A stretch of DNA of 38,191 nt from an uncultured Lactobacillus sp. (GTDB lineage Bacteria; Bacillota; Bacilli; Lactobacillales; Lactobacillaceae). This document shows, piece after piece, positions 6,529 through 14,537 of the stretch (within the stretch, counting starts at the first letter, position 1; each line of letters begins with the position of its first letter). A program made the translations under genes and the position numbers. The DNA lies in the NCBI RefSeq assembly GCF_947367085.1, contig NZ_CANBCP010000013.1:1-38191 (forward strand), in the 5' to 3' direction. The notes under the pieces were generated by a model, which was given only the letters and a program-made list of their open reading frames with translations, made no database searches and was not told the DNA's origin.

Positions 6529-7001
6529 ATGTATTTGAAATTAATGATGCAATTGACGAATTACTAGATAAAGACTTAGATCCAGATGTTTTAGTTGATA
6601 CCATTGAAAGCTTAAAACTCACCCGAGATGAAAAACTAGATGGAGCTGCAGGCTTGAGCGAAAAGCTTAGTAGTGAAGTGGACTGGGCTGACAAGAAAAT
6701 TAAGCAACTACAAGCTTTTAAAAAATCTGCAACCAACAAGCAAAAAAGTCTTAACAACTACATCACTGCAGCTATTGATGACGCTGGTCTTAAAGAAATC
6801 AAAACTAAGCACTACATTTTAAAGCCGCGCAATTATAGAGCTTCTACGGTTGTGGAAGACACAATGCAGTTGCCAGTAGATTATGTCACTCGTGAAACTG
6901 TAATTAAACCGAATAAGAAGAAGATTTACGAAGACCTTAAGGCTGGTAAAAAAATTAATGGTGCATATTTGAAACCTAATAGAAAGACGGTAATTAAATA
7001 A
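6525..7001 (+). CDS. siphovirus Gp157-like protein
   Basis: A 158-aa protein of the Gp157 family, common in early regions of Gram-positive siphophages. The N-terminal half is helical and coiled-coil-like (VDWADKKIKQLQAFKKSA). The C-terminal half is basic and carries the characteristic segment TKHYILKPRNYRAS and a PNKKKIYEDLKAGKKINGA motif that ends the family. The biochemical role is not established; proximity to the helicase and recombinase points to replication or recombination. GGAGG precedes the start. Confidence 0.8.
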   Translation: MNVFEINDAIDELLDKDLDPDVLVDTIESLKLTRDEKLDGAAGLSEKLSSEVDWADKKIKQLQAFKKSATNKQKSLNNYITAAIDDAGLKEIKTKHYILKPRNYRASTVVEDTMQLPVDYVTRETVIKPNKKKIYEDLKAGKKINGAYLKPNRKTVIK

Positions 7002-7177
7002 TGGAAAAATTAACACTTGAAGATATTTGTAGTTTAGGAAGTTTTATTGATTCAAAAGATTTCTCATTAGATTTAAAGAGAAACGTTATTAAGGATTTAA
7101 ACGATGCCTTAGCTAAAGAAAACCCAGATACTCACAATATTGTTAGCGATATTTTGATGGAAAAATATGGGTCCTGA
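7001..7177 (+). CDS. hypothetical small acidic protein, 58 aa
   Basis: The start overlaps the Gp157 stop (TAATG). The product begins MEKLTLEDICSLGSFID and is helical and acidic, with no recognisable domain. It lies in an operon where every gene is rightward and overlapping, so reinitiation is likely. A second short frame (7167-7238) overlaps its end, so a frameshifted longer ancestor is possible. Confidence 0.5.
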   Translation: MEKLTLEDICSLGSFIDSKDFSLDLKRNVIKDLNDALAKENPDTHNIVSDILMEKYGS

Positions 7178-7238
7178 TCATGAAGAATTAGGCAAGCAAA
7201 TGTTGAACTTATTGAAACACGCTGTAGGAGATAAATAA
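7167..7238 (+). CDS. possible 23-aa ORF or frameshifted tail of the previous gene
   Basis: ATG 7167 encodes MGPDHEELGKQMLNLLKHAV and ends at TAA 7238, where the next gene starts. There is no good ribosome binding site. It is either a tiny coupled gene or the displaced C-terminus of the 7001 gene. Weakly supported. Confidence 0.25.
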   Translation: MGPDHEELGKQMLNLLKHAVGDK

Positions 7239-7477
7239 TGAATAATTTTACAACTGAAGAATTAGATAAATTTGTTAAAGACATTAAATCAGACAAGATC
7301 AAAAACTATATCATTATTGGAAAATCAGATGAAGGCACTGCTGCTGGAGCCAATGGTCAGATTGAAACTTTAGCAGGATTACTTCATATAATGCAAATAA
7401 CATTGGATAAAGATATTTATTCTTCTATCAGTAATCATGACATGATTGAAGTAATGTCTAAGATCTTAGGTGAATGA
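7238..7477 (+). CDS. hypothetical early protein, 79 aa
   Basis: An acidic protein (MNNFTTEELDKFVKDIKSDK) with a central NYIIIGKSDEGTAAGANG strand-loop segment and a helical C-terminus. Similar small ORFs precede helicase genes in Lactobacillus phages, but I cannot name a family. AGGAGAT precedes ATG 7238, which overlaps the previous stop. Confidence 0.6.
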   Translation: MNNFTTEELDKFVKDIKSDKIKNYIIIGKSDEGTAAGANGQIETLAGLLHIMQITLDKDIYSSISNHDMIEVMSKILGE

Positions 7478-7515
7478 TGTACGAAACATGTTACATAAGG
7501 GAGGTGGTTTAAGAG

Positions 7516-7641
7516 ATGTACGAATTACGATCCTACCAGAAAGAATTAATCAAAAAAATTATCGATTCTATGAAAAAGAATCATCGTGTAATTATTGTGC
7601 AGTCGCCACCTCGGACAGGTAAAACAGTGAGTAATGGCTGA
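7516..7641 (+). pseudogene. N-terminal fragment of the frameshifted DEAD-box helicase
   Basis: A strong GGGAGGTGG site precedes ATG 7516. The frame encodes MYELRSYQKELIKKIIDSMK and then SPPRTGKTV, the Walker A motif, before stopping at TGA 7639-7641. One extra base after GTG (around 7629-7632) separates it from the 7634 frame, which carries all later helicase motifs. Removing one base there restores a continuous helicase of about 463 aa. It may be a real mutation, a sequencing error or, less likely, programmed frameshifting. Confidence 0.75.
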
Positions 7642-8905
7642 GATAGCCAGACGTACGACTTCCATTGGTAATCGTGTAATGTTCCTAATCCATAGGCGCG
7701 AGGTGTTAAATCAGGCAGTCGATACATTTAAAGCTCAGGGTGTTGACCAATCGCGCCTTGATGCAGGGATGGTTCAAACATTAACTCGTAAAGTAGATCG
7801 TTTACCAGAGCCTAAATTAATTCTGGTAGATGAAGCTCATCATGCGCTCGCAAAGAGTTATCAGAGAATTCTAAACAAATTTCCGAATGCCCATGTGCTG
7901 CTATTTACTGCAACGCCAATCAGAACTGGTCGTAGACAAATGGATGAAGTCGCAGATGACATTATTGTAGGTCAATCAATTAGCGATTTAACTAAGCAAG
8001 GATTTTTAGCTCCGTTTGACTACTACTCCATCGATGATATTGATGCTGACAAGCTTAAACGAAGTTCTACAGGAGATTATACAAATGCCAGCATGGACGA
8101 AGCTGTGAGTCGTAAAATTTATGGTCACATCATTAGTAACTATCAGCGGTTAGCAGATGGTAAACAAGCGGTGGTTTACACATACTCGGTTGAAAGTGCA
8201 AAACGAATTGCTAAGGCATTCAATAAGGCTAATATTTCAGCCGTAGAGGTCGATGGATCTACCGAGGATAATATTAGGGATCACTATGTAAAACAGTTTA
8301 GAGATAAGAAAATACGCATTCTCGTAAACGTTAACTTGTTTACTGAGGGAGTAGACTTGCCAGATGTAGATTGCGTAATCATGGCTAGACCGACTCAAAG
8401 TTTGGCACTCTATCTGCAATTTTCAATGCGTTGCTTAAATCCTAGAGAAGGAAAACAGGCAATTATCATTGATCACGTTGCTAACTGGAAGACATTTGGA
8501 TTGCCAGACAGCGACCGAGATTGGAAAAACGCAATTATCTCTAAAGATAAAAACAGTAAGCGCAAGAAAAATGATGAACCTACATTCGCGATTACTCAAT
8601 GCGATTATTGTTTTGCCGTTGTGCCATCTTCAAAAGTTAAAGATGGTAAATGTCCTATGTGTGGTAAGCCAATCAAGGTTCATGCAGCGGTAGAGCAAAC
8701 CGATGATCAGCTTAAATTAATTAATGATCGAAAGAGATTGATTAATGACATCTTGAATGATGAAGTAATGCAAAATGTCGCTAATAAGTCGGTCAAAGAA
8801 TTGCACACGATGAAGGAATTACAAGCATACGCAAAACTGCACAAATATAAGCGTGGCTGGGTTTATTACCAAGCCAAAATGAAAGGGTTAATCAAAAGAA
8901 AATGA
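7634..8905 (+). CDS. DEAD/DEAH-box helicase, body without its Walker A
   Basis: 423 aa of a superfamily 2 helicase. Motif II is LVDEAHHAL, motif III is FTATP, and the C-terminal RecA-like domain has TEGVDLPDVDCVIMARPTQS (motif V region) and LYLQFSMRCLNPREGK (motif VI region). A four-cysteine zinc ribbon follows (CDYC...CPMCGK). The Walker A motif lies in the separate frame at 7516-7641, so as it stands this protein would lack ATP binding. Its ATG at 7634 overlaps the upstream stop, allowing reinitiation. Intact relatives are presumed replication or recombination helicases. Confidence 0.8.
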   Translation: MAEIARRTTSIGNRVMFLIHRREVLNQAVDTFKAQGVDQSRLDAGMVQTLTRKVDRLPEPKLILVDEAHHALAKSYQRILNKFPNAHVLLFTATPIRTGRRQMDEVADDIIVGQSISDLTKQGFLAPFDYYSIDDIDADKLKRSSTGDYTNASMDEAVSRKIYGHIISNYQRLADGKQAVVYTYSVESAKRIAKAFNKANISAVEVDGSTEDNIRDHYVKQFRDKKIRILVNVNLFTEGVDLPDVDCVIMARPTQSLALYLQFSMRCLNPREGKQAIIIDHVANWKTFGLPDSDRDWKNAIISKDKNSKRKKNDEPTFAITQCDYCFAVVPSSKVKDGKCPMCGKPIKVHAAVEQTDDQLKLINDRKRLINDILNDEVMQNVANKSVKELHTMKELQAYAKLHKYKRGWVYYQAKMKGLIKRK

Positions 8906-9090
8906 TTGATGTGAGTAAGTTTAATAAAATTTCTAAAATCAGAAAATCGTTTAAACCAGGATATTTAAAAGAATATGGATTTAGACGTAAATCAGATTTA
9001 AATCTAATCAATACTAAGAGCTACACGCTTTCATTATCAGACGATGATGAAGTTAAGTATGTAGGCAACAAAACATGGGAGGTTAAATAA
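8902..9090 (+). CDS. hypothetical basic protein, 62 aa
   Basis: Coupled to the helicase by ATGA overlap. The N-terminal half is strongly basic (KFNKISKIRKSFKPGYLKEY); the C-terminal half has YTLSLSDDDEVKYVGNKTWE. It could bind nucleic acid, but no family is recognised. Its stop overlaps the start of the ATPase gene. Confidence 0.6.
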   Translation: MIDVSKFNKISKIRKSFKPGYLKEYGFRRKSDLNLINTKSYTLSLSDDDEVKYVGNKTWEVK

Positions 9091-9779
9091 TGGGGATTCT
9101 ACCAGAAGACAAGCCAGTCAAGCCAAAATTAGAACCGCATAATTTCTATATTTTTGGTAGACCAATGGCGGGTAAGAGTTATTTTGCCAGTTACTTTCCG
9201 CACCCACTAGTTCTAAACACTGATGGAAATGCATCGCAAGGAACTGCGCCAAGTATTCAGCTTAGAAATATTCGTGGTAAAGATGGAAAGCTAACGCAAA
9301 ATGTAATGAAACAAATTGATGAAGTTGTTCTAGAACTTCAATCACAGCAGACCACCTTCAAAACAATCATCATTGATGTTATTGAAGATGTCTGCGTCAT
9401 GGTAGAGCAAGCAATCTGTATTGAAGCGGGTGTAGATGCATTAGGCGATATTCCATATGGTAAAGGATTTTCAACAATGAAGTCAGTACTGCAACGTTTC
9501 GTAATGGATTTAAAAGCATTGCCTATGGACGTAATTTTTATCAGTCGTGAGATTGAAGTAACCGATGAAAAGACTGGAGCAACTGAAATTAAATCAGGGC
9601 TTAAAGATAGCTATTACAACATCGTAACTGGCAACTGCGATCTAACAATTAGATGTCAGAAATTAGGTCAAGGCAAGTATGCACGTATCGTTAAAGACAA
9701 ACGAGCTGATTACAAGCCAGAAGACATTAGCGATAAGCGTATTAAAGACTTACTTAGTAGTTGTATAGGAATGTTCTAA
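9090..9779 (+). CDS. phage AAA/RecA-like ATPase (Sak4-like nucleotide-binding protein)
   Basis: A 229-aa cytosolic P-loop ATPase with Walker A GRPMAGKS (residues 23-30) and a Walker B-like strand KTIIIDVIEDV (about 91-101). It matches the AAA_24 'phage nucleotide-binding protein' group, related to Sak4 single-strand annealing/recombination proteins. The DUF669 protein downstream, a frequent partner, supports a role in phage recombination or replication. GGGAGG precedes the ATG. Confidence 0.82.
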   Translation: MGILPEDKPVKPKLEPHNFYIFGRPMAGKSYFASYFPHPLVLNTDGNASQGTAPSIQLRNIRGKDGKLTQNVMKQIDEVVLELQSQQTTFKTIIIDVIEDVCVMVEQAICIEAGVDALGDIPYGKGFSTMKSVLQRFVMDLKALPMDVIFISREIEVTDEKTGATEIKSGLKDSYYNIVTGNCDLTIRCQKLGQGKYARIVKDKRADYKPEDISDKRIKDLLSSCIGMF

Positions 9780-9781
9780 TT

Positions 9782-10084
9782 ATGAAAGTAAAGATTTTTA
9801 GAGACTTTAACAGTGAAGATATTCAAAAAGATATCAACGATTTTATAAAAGATAAAAAAATCATTGATATTAAATACGCTGTAACTACTGATGCCTACAA
9901 TGGTCAATGCTATTGTGAAGTGCTAGTCGTATATGAGGAGCCAACCAAGCTTAAGCAAGAAACATTTTATATGTCAGACGATGCAGAAGTTAACGATTTC
10001 ATAAGTAAACATGATGTTGTGAATGTAGAGCACTTTGGTAATGGCGATGAAATTAACACGATTATCACATATAGAGAACAGTAA
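9782..10084 (+). CDS. hypothetical early protein, 100 aa, with internal repeat
   Basis: ATG 9782 (MKVKIFRDFNSEDIQKDIND) is preferred to an upstream frame start inside the ATPase gene. The protein holds two related segments: KDINDFIKDKKIIDIKY near the N-terminus and EVNDFISKHDVVNVEHF near the C-terminus. The next ORF holds a third copy. Mixed alpha-beta, no known family. Confidence 0.6.
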   Translation: MKVKIFRDFNSEDIQKDINDFIKDKKIIDIKYAVTTDAYNGQCYCEVLVVYEEPTKLKQETFYMSDDAEVNDFISKHDVVNVEHFGNGDEINTIITYREQ

Positions 10085-10087
10085 ACA

Positions 10088-10225
10088 ATGATTAAGAACA
10101 AAGTATTTAAAGCTAGCAATATTAATGATATCAATGACTTTATTAGCAAGCACAATGTCATTAAGAAACACAGTTTCATTAGTAACTACGAAAATTATTT
10201 AAAAATTTATTACAAGGAGAAATAA
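10088..10225 (+). CDS. 45-aa paralog of the preceding protein's repeat
   Basis: The ORF encodes MIKNKVFKASNINDINDFIS and then KHNVIKKHSF, closely matching the INDFI...I segments of the 100-aa protein upstream. It lies 3 nt after that gene and 3 nt before the DUF669 gene. There is no strong ribosome binding site, so translation may rely on coupling. Best read as a tandem partial duplication. Confidence 0.5.
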   Translation: MIKNKVFKASNINDINDFISKHNVIKKHSFISNYENYLKIYYKEK

Positions 10226-10228
10226 CAA

Positions 10229-10849
10229 ATGGGTTTATACGAATTAGCAAATCAATTAGATAAGTCAGGCTTTGATCCTAACGAAGGTAAAGAAGCAGGA
10301 GGTAGACAATCTATTCCTGTAGGAGATTATTTAGTTTCATTCGATAATATCACTCACAATGTCAATAATGATAGAGATTTCTTGATGATTACTTTTAAAG
10401 TAATGGAAGGTAAATATGCAGATAGAACTGAAAGTATCTTCCCAAGTCTTGCTTTAAAGACAAGTAAAGGTAACGATATGCCAGACTTTGTAATCAGTCG
10501 TTCAATCTCACAAATTAAGATTATTGGCGCAATGTGCGGTATTACCGTTCCTAACAGTGTATTTGCTTTTGATAATGAAACTGAAGCATATGAAGCAATT
10601 GTTCCAGTATTAAGACCTGGTATTGGTACTCTTATGAAATTGCACATTACTGAAACTCCAAACAAGAAAAATCCAGATAGTCCTTATCGCAACTATGAAT
10701 TTGCTAAGGCTACTCAACCATCCATGCCAAGTCCGCAAGATAATGCGCCGACTGTTGATGAAGATCCATTCAAAGATGCAAAAACCGGAGCAGAAATTAC
10801 TTCTGATGATTTGCCATTCAATGTTGATGATATGAAAGGTGATAAATAA
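10229..10849 (+). CDS. DUF669 family protein, probable ssDNA-binding replication protein
   Basis: 206 aa. The central beta-rich DUF669 domain (about residues 25-155) includes SIPVGDYLVSFDNI and FLMITFKVMEGKYADR. The tail is acidic (VDEDPFKDAKTG... to the C-terminus), as in single-stranded DNA-binding proteins. It is found beside Sak4-like ATPases and prim-pols in many siphophages. AAGGAG lies before the ATG. Its stop overlaps the next start. Confidence 0.8.
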   Translation: MGLYELANQLDKSGFDPNEGKEAGGRQSIPVGDYLVSFDNITHNVNNDRDFLMITFKVMEGKYADRTESIFPSLALKTSKGNDMPDFVISRSISQIKIIGAMCGITVPNSVFAFDNETEAYEAIVPVLRPGIGTLMKLHITETPNKKNPDSPYRNYEFAKATQPSMPSPQDNAPTVDEDPFKDAKTGAEITSDDLPFNVDDMKGDK

Positions 10850-11133
10850 TGGAATTAAAAATTGCTAGAACCCAAATATATCTTGAACTAACAGGCAAGA
10901 CCTTACCTATGTATACCACTGAATCTTTTGATGATTTATATAACGAATTACACAATTCAAAATCTACCAATATTATTTTAGAAGTTGCACGTACTAAAGA
11001 CGATAGATTATGGTATCCAAGTTGCGGAGAAAAGCCTACTTGGGTAGCAGCTTCGCTCAGCACAGATAGTATCAAAAACTTTGTTGAAATAAATGAACCA
11101 AGAGTGAGTGTTGATTATGGAGAACCTTGTTAA
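10849..11133 (+). CDS. hypothetical replication-region protein, 94 aa
   Basis: A soluble protein (MELKIARTQIYLELTGKTL...) of alpha-beta character with no recognised domain. AAAGGTGAT precedes ATG 10849, which overlaps the DUF669 stop. Its end overlaps the prim-pol gene by 17 nt, so the three are probably translated together. Confidence 0.6.
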   Translation: MELKIARTQIYLELTGKTLPMYTTESFDDLYNELHNSKSTNIILEVARTKDDRLWYPSCGEKPTWVAASLSTDSIKNFVEINEPRVSVDYGEPC

Positions 11134-11926
11134 TTTTGCATTAAGCTATGCAGATAAAGGATTTTCGGTCATTCCCATCAATAAGACAGATAAAAGGCCA
11201 TTAATTAAATTTGCAAACATGCCAGCCTTAAATAAGACTGAAATTCACAAATTATGGAAAAGGTATCCGTTAGCTAATATTGCCCTGAAAACTGAAGATT
11301 TCTTTGTGATAGATGTGGATCGTCATGGAGAAGTAGATGGTATGAAATCAATAGTTGCCTTAAAGCACAATGAATGGTTTCAAAATACTTTATGTGAAAG
11401 AACTGCACATAACGGTTATCATTTCTTTTTTAAGAAGCCTGCTGATAAAACAATCACTCAAAATATTGGATTTTTGCCGGGTGTTGATTTAAAAGCACAT
11501 GAAAATAACTATGTCGTAGTTGCGCCATCGAGTATTGATGGAAAACACTACAAATGGCTTAATCATAAGCCTATGGCACCTGCTCCAAAAGGTTTACTAG
11601 AGTTAATTAAAGAAAAATCTAAATCTCTTAAACCTCATGGATCAGAAAAGATGGCTAGCTATTCGGTTTCTGGCAAAAATCAAACTAGTGAGCTATTTGA
11701 AACAATTGTTAATGGCTTCGGTGAAACAGGCGGTAGAAATAACGCCTGTGCGTCTTTTATGGGTGGTCTGCTATATCGCAACGTGGATCCTGCAATCGCG
11801 GTAGAACTGGCAAAATTGGCTAATGAGCATACCACTGACAAGCTATCTGATGAAGAGGTAGAACGAACTGCTAATTCCATGATTGAAAAAGAGATTCGAA
11901 GAAGGAGAGGTACTAATGGCGGTTGA
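11117..11926 (+). CDS. bifunctional DNA primase/polymerase (prim-pol)
   Basis: 269 aa. The N-terminal prim-pol (archaeo-eukaryotic primase-like) domain has IDVDRHGEVDG (D66 and D68 as metal ligands), an NGYHFFFK segment and GVDLKAHENNYVVVAPS. A C-terminal PriCT-like helical region (GGRNNACASFMGGLLYR) follows. It synthesises primers for phage replication and is paired with the VirE-like ATPase directly downstream. ATG 11117 is preferred over GTG 11108. Confidence 0.88.
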   Translation: MENLVNFALSYADKGFSVIPINKTDKRPLIKFANMPALNKTEIHKLWKRYPLANIALKTEDFFVIDVDRHGEVDGMKSIVALKHNEWFQNTLCERTAHNGYHFFFKKPADKTITQNIGFLPGVDLKAHENNYVVVAPSSIDGKHYKWLNHKPMAPAPKGLLELIKEKSKSLKPHGSEKMASYSVSGKNQTSELFETIVNGFGETGGRNNACASFMGGLLYRNVDPAIAVELAKLANEHTTDKLSDEEVERTANSMIEKEIRRRRGTNGG

Positions 11927-13202
11927 TAAAAGTAAAGCTGAAGAATTGCGAAAAATGCAGAATCAGGGATCACGATACCCTTACAATTTTCTGCTAAACG
12001 CAAGTGGCAATATTAAAACTACCAGCATTAACAATGTAAAAATCATCATTGAGAATGATCCACTATTAGCAGGTGCCTTCCGTTTTAATGATTTTACGCA
12101 AAACATCGATGTCGTTAAAGACGTACCCGAACTTCATATCGATCAAGGCAAGATGTCGGATGATTATTCGCTAGAGATTTTGTCTTACATTGAAAGCCAA
12201 GCTAAATATGGGCATACCACATTCAAAGATAAATTGGTTAGGGATGCTTTAGTTTTAGCTGCTAGAAATAGTTCATACAATCCAATTATTAGTTATTTTG
12301 ATGATTGTTATGTGCATTGGGATCACAGAGAGCGATTAGCTGATTTTTTCCCTGATTTTCTAGGAACTGCTAAATCAGCATTTGTTGAATGGATCACTAA
12401 ATTATGGTTTGTTGGTGCAGTCACTAAAGCTTATGATCCTTCAGTAAAATTTGATCAAGTCTTAGATTTAGTCGGAGGACAGGGCGCTGGTAAAACAACA
12501 TTACTTAAGAAAATAGCTCCTTTAGGCTACTATACGGATGACTTCAATACTTTTACTAAGAAAGATGATTTAAGTAAAACACGCGACGCATTAATTATTA
12601 ACGATGATGAATTAACCGCAAGCAATAAAACCTCTTTTGAAGAATTAAAAAAATTCTGTTCTAAGCAGGAATTTCGCTATCGCTTACCATATGGTCGTGG
12701 AGTAGAAGTTTTTCCTAGACGTTTTGTAATGGCTCGTACCACTAATGAACGCTACTATTTAAAGGATCAAACAGGTAACCGACGCTTTATGCCTTTGTTA
12801 TGTGATTTAGACAAGCAAAAATTTCATCCCGTAACAGATTTAAATAGCGATTTAGTTAAACAATTGTGGGGAGAAGCAGTAGCACTTTACAAGAATAATC
12901 AATTCTCGTTAGCTATTGACCGTTCACATTTAACGTTGATTGAAATCAATGGCGATAAATTCAAATATAGTGATTCATTTGAAGATACGATTGATGAAGC
13001 TATTGAGAATGACTTCAAAGATCAAGATTTCATCTCAAATGAAGATCTATATACCGCAGTAGCACCTGGTGTTAATTTTTCTAAAAATAAGAAAATGTCG
13101 CAAAAGTTGCAGTACGTCATGGTCGCTAAATATGGATATGAAAAGTCTCAGAAGCGTATTAATGGTAGAAGAGTTAGGGGCTATTCTAAGTGTCACACGT
13201 AA
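11916..13202 (+). CDS. VirE-like replication ATPase/helicase
   Basis: 428 aa. Walker A is GGQGAGKTT (residues 187-195), the Walker B region is ALIINDDELTA, and a sensor-like segment follows (RTTNERYYLKDQTGNRRF). This is the virulence-associated E (VirE) fold, the SF3-like helicase that phages pair with a prim-pol. AAGGAGAGG lies 5 nt before ATG 11916, inside the prim-pol end (11-nt overlap). The first iteron of the putative origin lies in the last codons. Confidence 0.88.
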   Translation: MAVDKSKAEELRKMQNQGSRYPYNFLLNASGNIKTTSINNVKIIIENDPLLAGAFRFNDFTQNIDVVKDVPELHIDQGKMSDDYSLEILSYIESQAKYGHTTFKDKLVRDALVLAARNSSYNPIISYFDDCYVHWDHRERLADFFPDFLGTAKSAFVEWITKLWFVGAVTKAYDPSVKFDQVLDLVGGQGAGKTTLLKKIAPLGYYTDDFNTFTKKDDLSKTRDALIINDDELTASNKTSFEELKKFCSKQEFRYRLPYGRGVEVFPRRFVMARTTNERYYLKDQTGNRRFMPLLCDLDKQKFHPVTDLNSDLVKQLWGEAVALYKNNQFSLAIDRSHLTLIEINGDKFKYSDSFEDTIDEAIENDFKDQDFISNEDLYTAVAPGVNFSKNKKMSQKLQYVMVAKYGYEKSQKRINGRRVRGYSKCHT

Positions 13203-13542
13203 AATTGGTACGGTGTGACACCCTTAAAGCCAATAGTAGCAAGGGAGTAAGTGCGATTTTTAGCCGTATACTATACATGTACAGTGTGACACCTATGAGC
13301 CTTACAGGCTCAAAGGATAAGACCCTAAGTGTCACATGTCACATATAAATATAATAAAAAAAATAATTTTATATATATATTATTAAAGGATTACTGTTAT
13401 ATCAACGATTATAGCTATTTTTAATAGAAATGGTTGAAGGTAGTTTGTAAATGACGGTGTGACACGTGACAAATATAGATAAAGCTAGATGTACCAATGG
13501 ATTAGATAGTGTCACAACGTTGGTATATGGTGTGACATCTAG
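13190..13542. other. putative phage replication origin with iterons
   Basis: This non-coding stretch carries eight copies of GTGTGACA(C/T) or its complement: 13190-13198, 13213-13221, 13284-13292, 13329-13337, 13336-13344, 13457-13465, 13509-13517 and 13530-13538, plus a half-copy at 13465-13471. Between the fifth and sixth lies an almost pure A/T tract (13343-13386), a likely unwinding element. CTAGATGTACCAA (13485-13497) is mirrored by TTGGTA (13520-13525) and ACATCTAG (13535-13542). Position right after the replication genes supports an origin. Confidence 0.7.
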
Positions 13543-13571
13543 TAAATTGGTCTAATTTATGGAGAATATTG

Positions 13572-13871
13572 ATGAAAGTAATTGATAAAAGAACGATTAA
13601 AAGTGAAGAAACCTATAATGTTGGAGATGTGATTAATTATTACGATGACGAGGGCGAAAAGTTCTATGGAATGATTATAGAGTCAACAAAAGAAAATAAA
13701 TATTATATTGCGTTTTTAGATGATGATGAACCAGGTAAATTATCAATCAATGGATTATATGATAATGAAACTAATTGTAGTGCAAGTAGTGTTGATGATT
13801 TGATAACGGCACTAACTAACAATTGGGATCATGTTGAAAAAGTAAATGCTCATTTAGTGGTGGAGGATTAA
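13572..13871 (+). CDS. hypothetical acidic protein, 99 aa, paralog of the next gene
   Basis: ATG 13572 (MKVIDKRTIKSEETYNVGDV) follows GGAG by 7 nt. It is an acidic beta-rich protein with an N-terminal YNVGDVINYYDDEGEKFYGM segment, a small-barrel-like pattern, and a C-terminal WDHVEKVNAHLVVED. The C-terminus matches that of the following gene. First gene after the origin gap. Function unknown. Confidence 0.6.
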   Translation: MKVIDKRTIKSEETYNVGDVINYYDDEGEKFYGMIIESTKENKYYIAFLDDDEPGKLSINGLYDNETNCSASSVDDLITALTNNWDHVEKVNAHLVVED

Positions 13872-13874
13872 ACG

Positions 13875-14132
13875 ATGGAAATCATTAATAAAACTGAAAA
13901 TTGCCAACTTGGTGATGTACTAAAAGAAGAAGGGTTAGATAACTATGGCTTAATTGTAAAAGACAATGATGGAAACTTTGTTTTAATGGATATTTCTCCT
14001 TATTGTAACGGTGTACCAACATTTACAACTGAAAAGAGTCAAGTTTGGGAAGGACCGTATGCTTATTTGGAATCTTTAATAAATGAATGCGAAGACTGGC
14101 ACAAAGTAAACGCAAAGTTGGTGATTGAATGA
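13875..14132 (+). CDS. hypothetical acidic protein, 85 aa, paralog of the previous gene
   Basis: MEIINKTENCQLGDVLKEEG and a C-terminal DWHKVNAKLVIE closely parallel the upstream gene, pointing to a tandem duplication that has diverged. It begins 3 nt after it, with GGAGG before the ATG. Function unknown. Confidence 0.6.
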   Translation: MEIINKTENCQLGDVLKEEGLDNYGLIVKDNDGNFVLMDISPYCNGVPTFTTEKSQVWEGPYAYLESLINECEDWHKVNAKLVIE

Positions 14133-14329
14133 TGCTTTGCTGTGCTGAGGCCTTTATAGAAGGCTATGATCCTAAGATTAAACTAAATCAAAAACAGCTG
14201 TTTAACATGGTACATCAAATTCAGCCTAATGAGCCTTTACCGAAAGAAATAGATGGCTATAAGGTTAAACCGTGTGATGATTATTCAAAAAGACATTTAA
14301 TTTATATTTATTACAGATTGGAGAACTAA
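14129..14329 (+). CDS. hypothetical protein, 66 aa
   Basis: A small protein (MMLCCAEAFIEGYDPKIKLN...) with a Tyr-rich C-terminus. It overlaps the previous gene by ATGA. The alternative ATG at 14132 cannot be excluded. No recognised domain; dense packing supports it as a gene. Confidence 0.55.
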   Translation: MMLCCAEAFIEGYDPKIKLNQKQLFNMVHQIQPNEPLPKEIDGYKVKPCDDYSKRHLIYIYYRLEN

Positions 14330-14336
14330 ATATAGA

Positions 14337-14537
14337 ATGCTAGCAACAGATAATAAATGTAAATACTGTCAAGGTAATGAACCGCTGGTAAATTTTGATG
14401 ATACTCCAATACAAATTTATATGGGTTTTAATGAAGATTTAGCTTTATCAGTTGAAGTGGATTCTGCAATTTATAATTTGGCTTTTGAAATTCAAGCAAT
14501 TTATTGCCCGATTTGTGGAAGGAGATTAAATAAATGA
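14337..14537 (+). CDS. small zinc-ribbon protein, 66 aa
   Basis: Two CxxC pairs, CKYC near residue 8 and CPIC near residue 57, define a probable zinc ribbon, with an acidic middle. It overlaps the next gene by ATGA. It resembles short zinc-finger proteins of Lactobacillus phages but no specific function can be given. Confidence 0.6.
   Translation: MLATDNKCKYCQGNEPLVNFDDTPIQIYMGFNEDLALSVEVDSAIYNLAFEIQAIYCPICGRRLNK

Noticed and set aside
7477..7512. Leader peptide ORF (12 codons, MYETCYIREVV) before the helicase
   Set aside because: It has no ribosome binding site of its own, covers the helicase ribosome binding site, and the repeated ATGTACGAA may be chance.
13190..13542. CRISPR array
   Set aside because: The repeats are only 8-9 bp, occur in both orientations and have irregular spacing; iterons explain them better.
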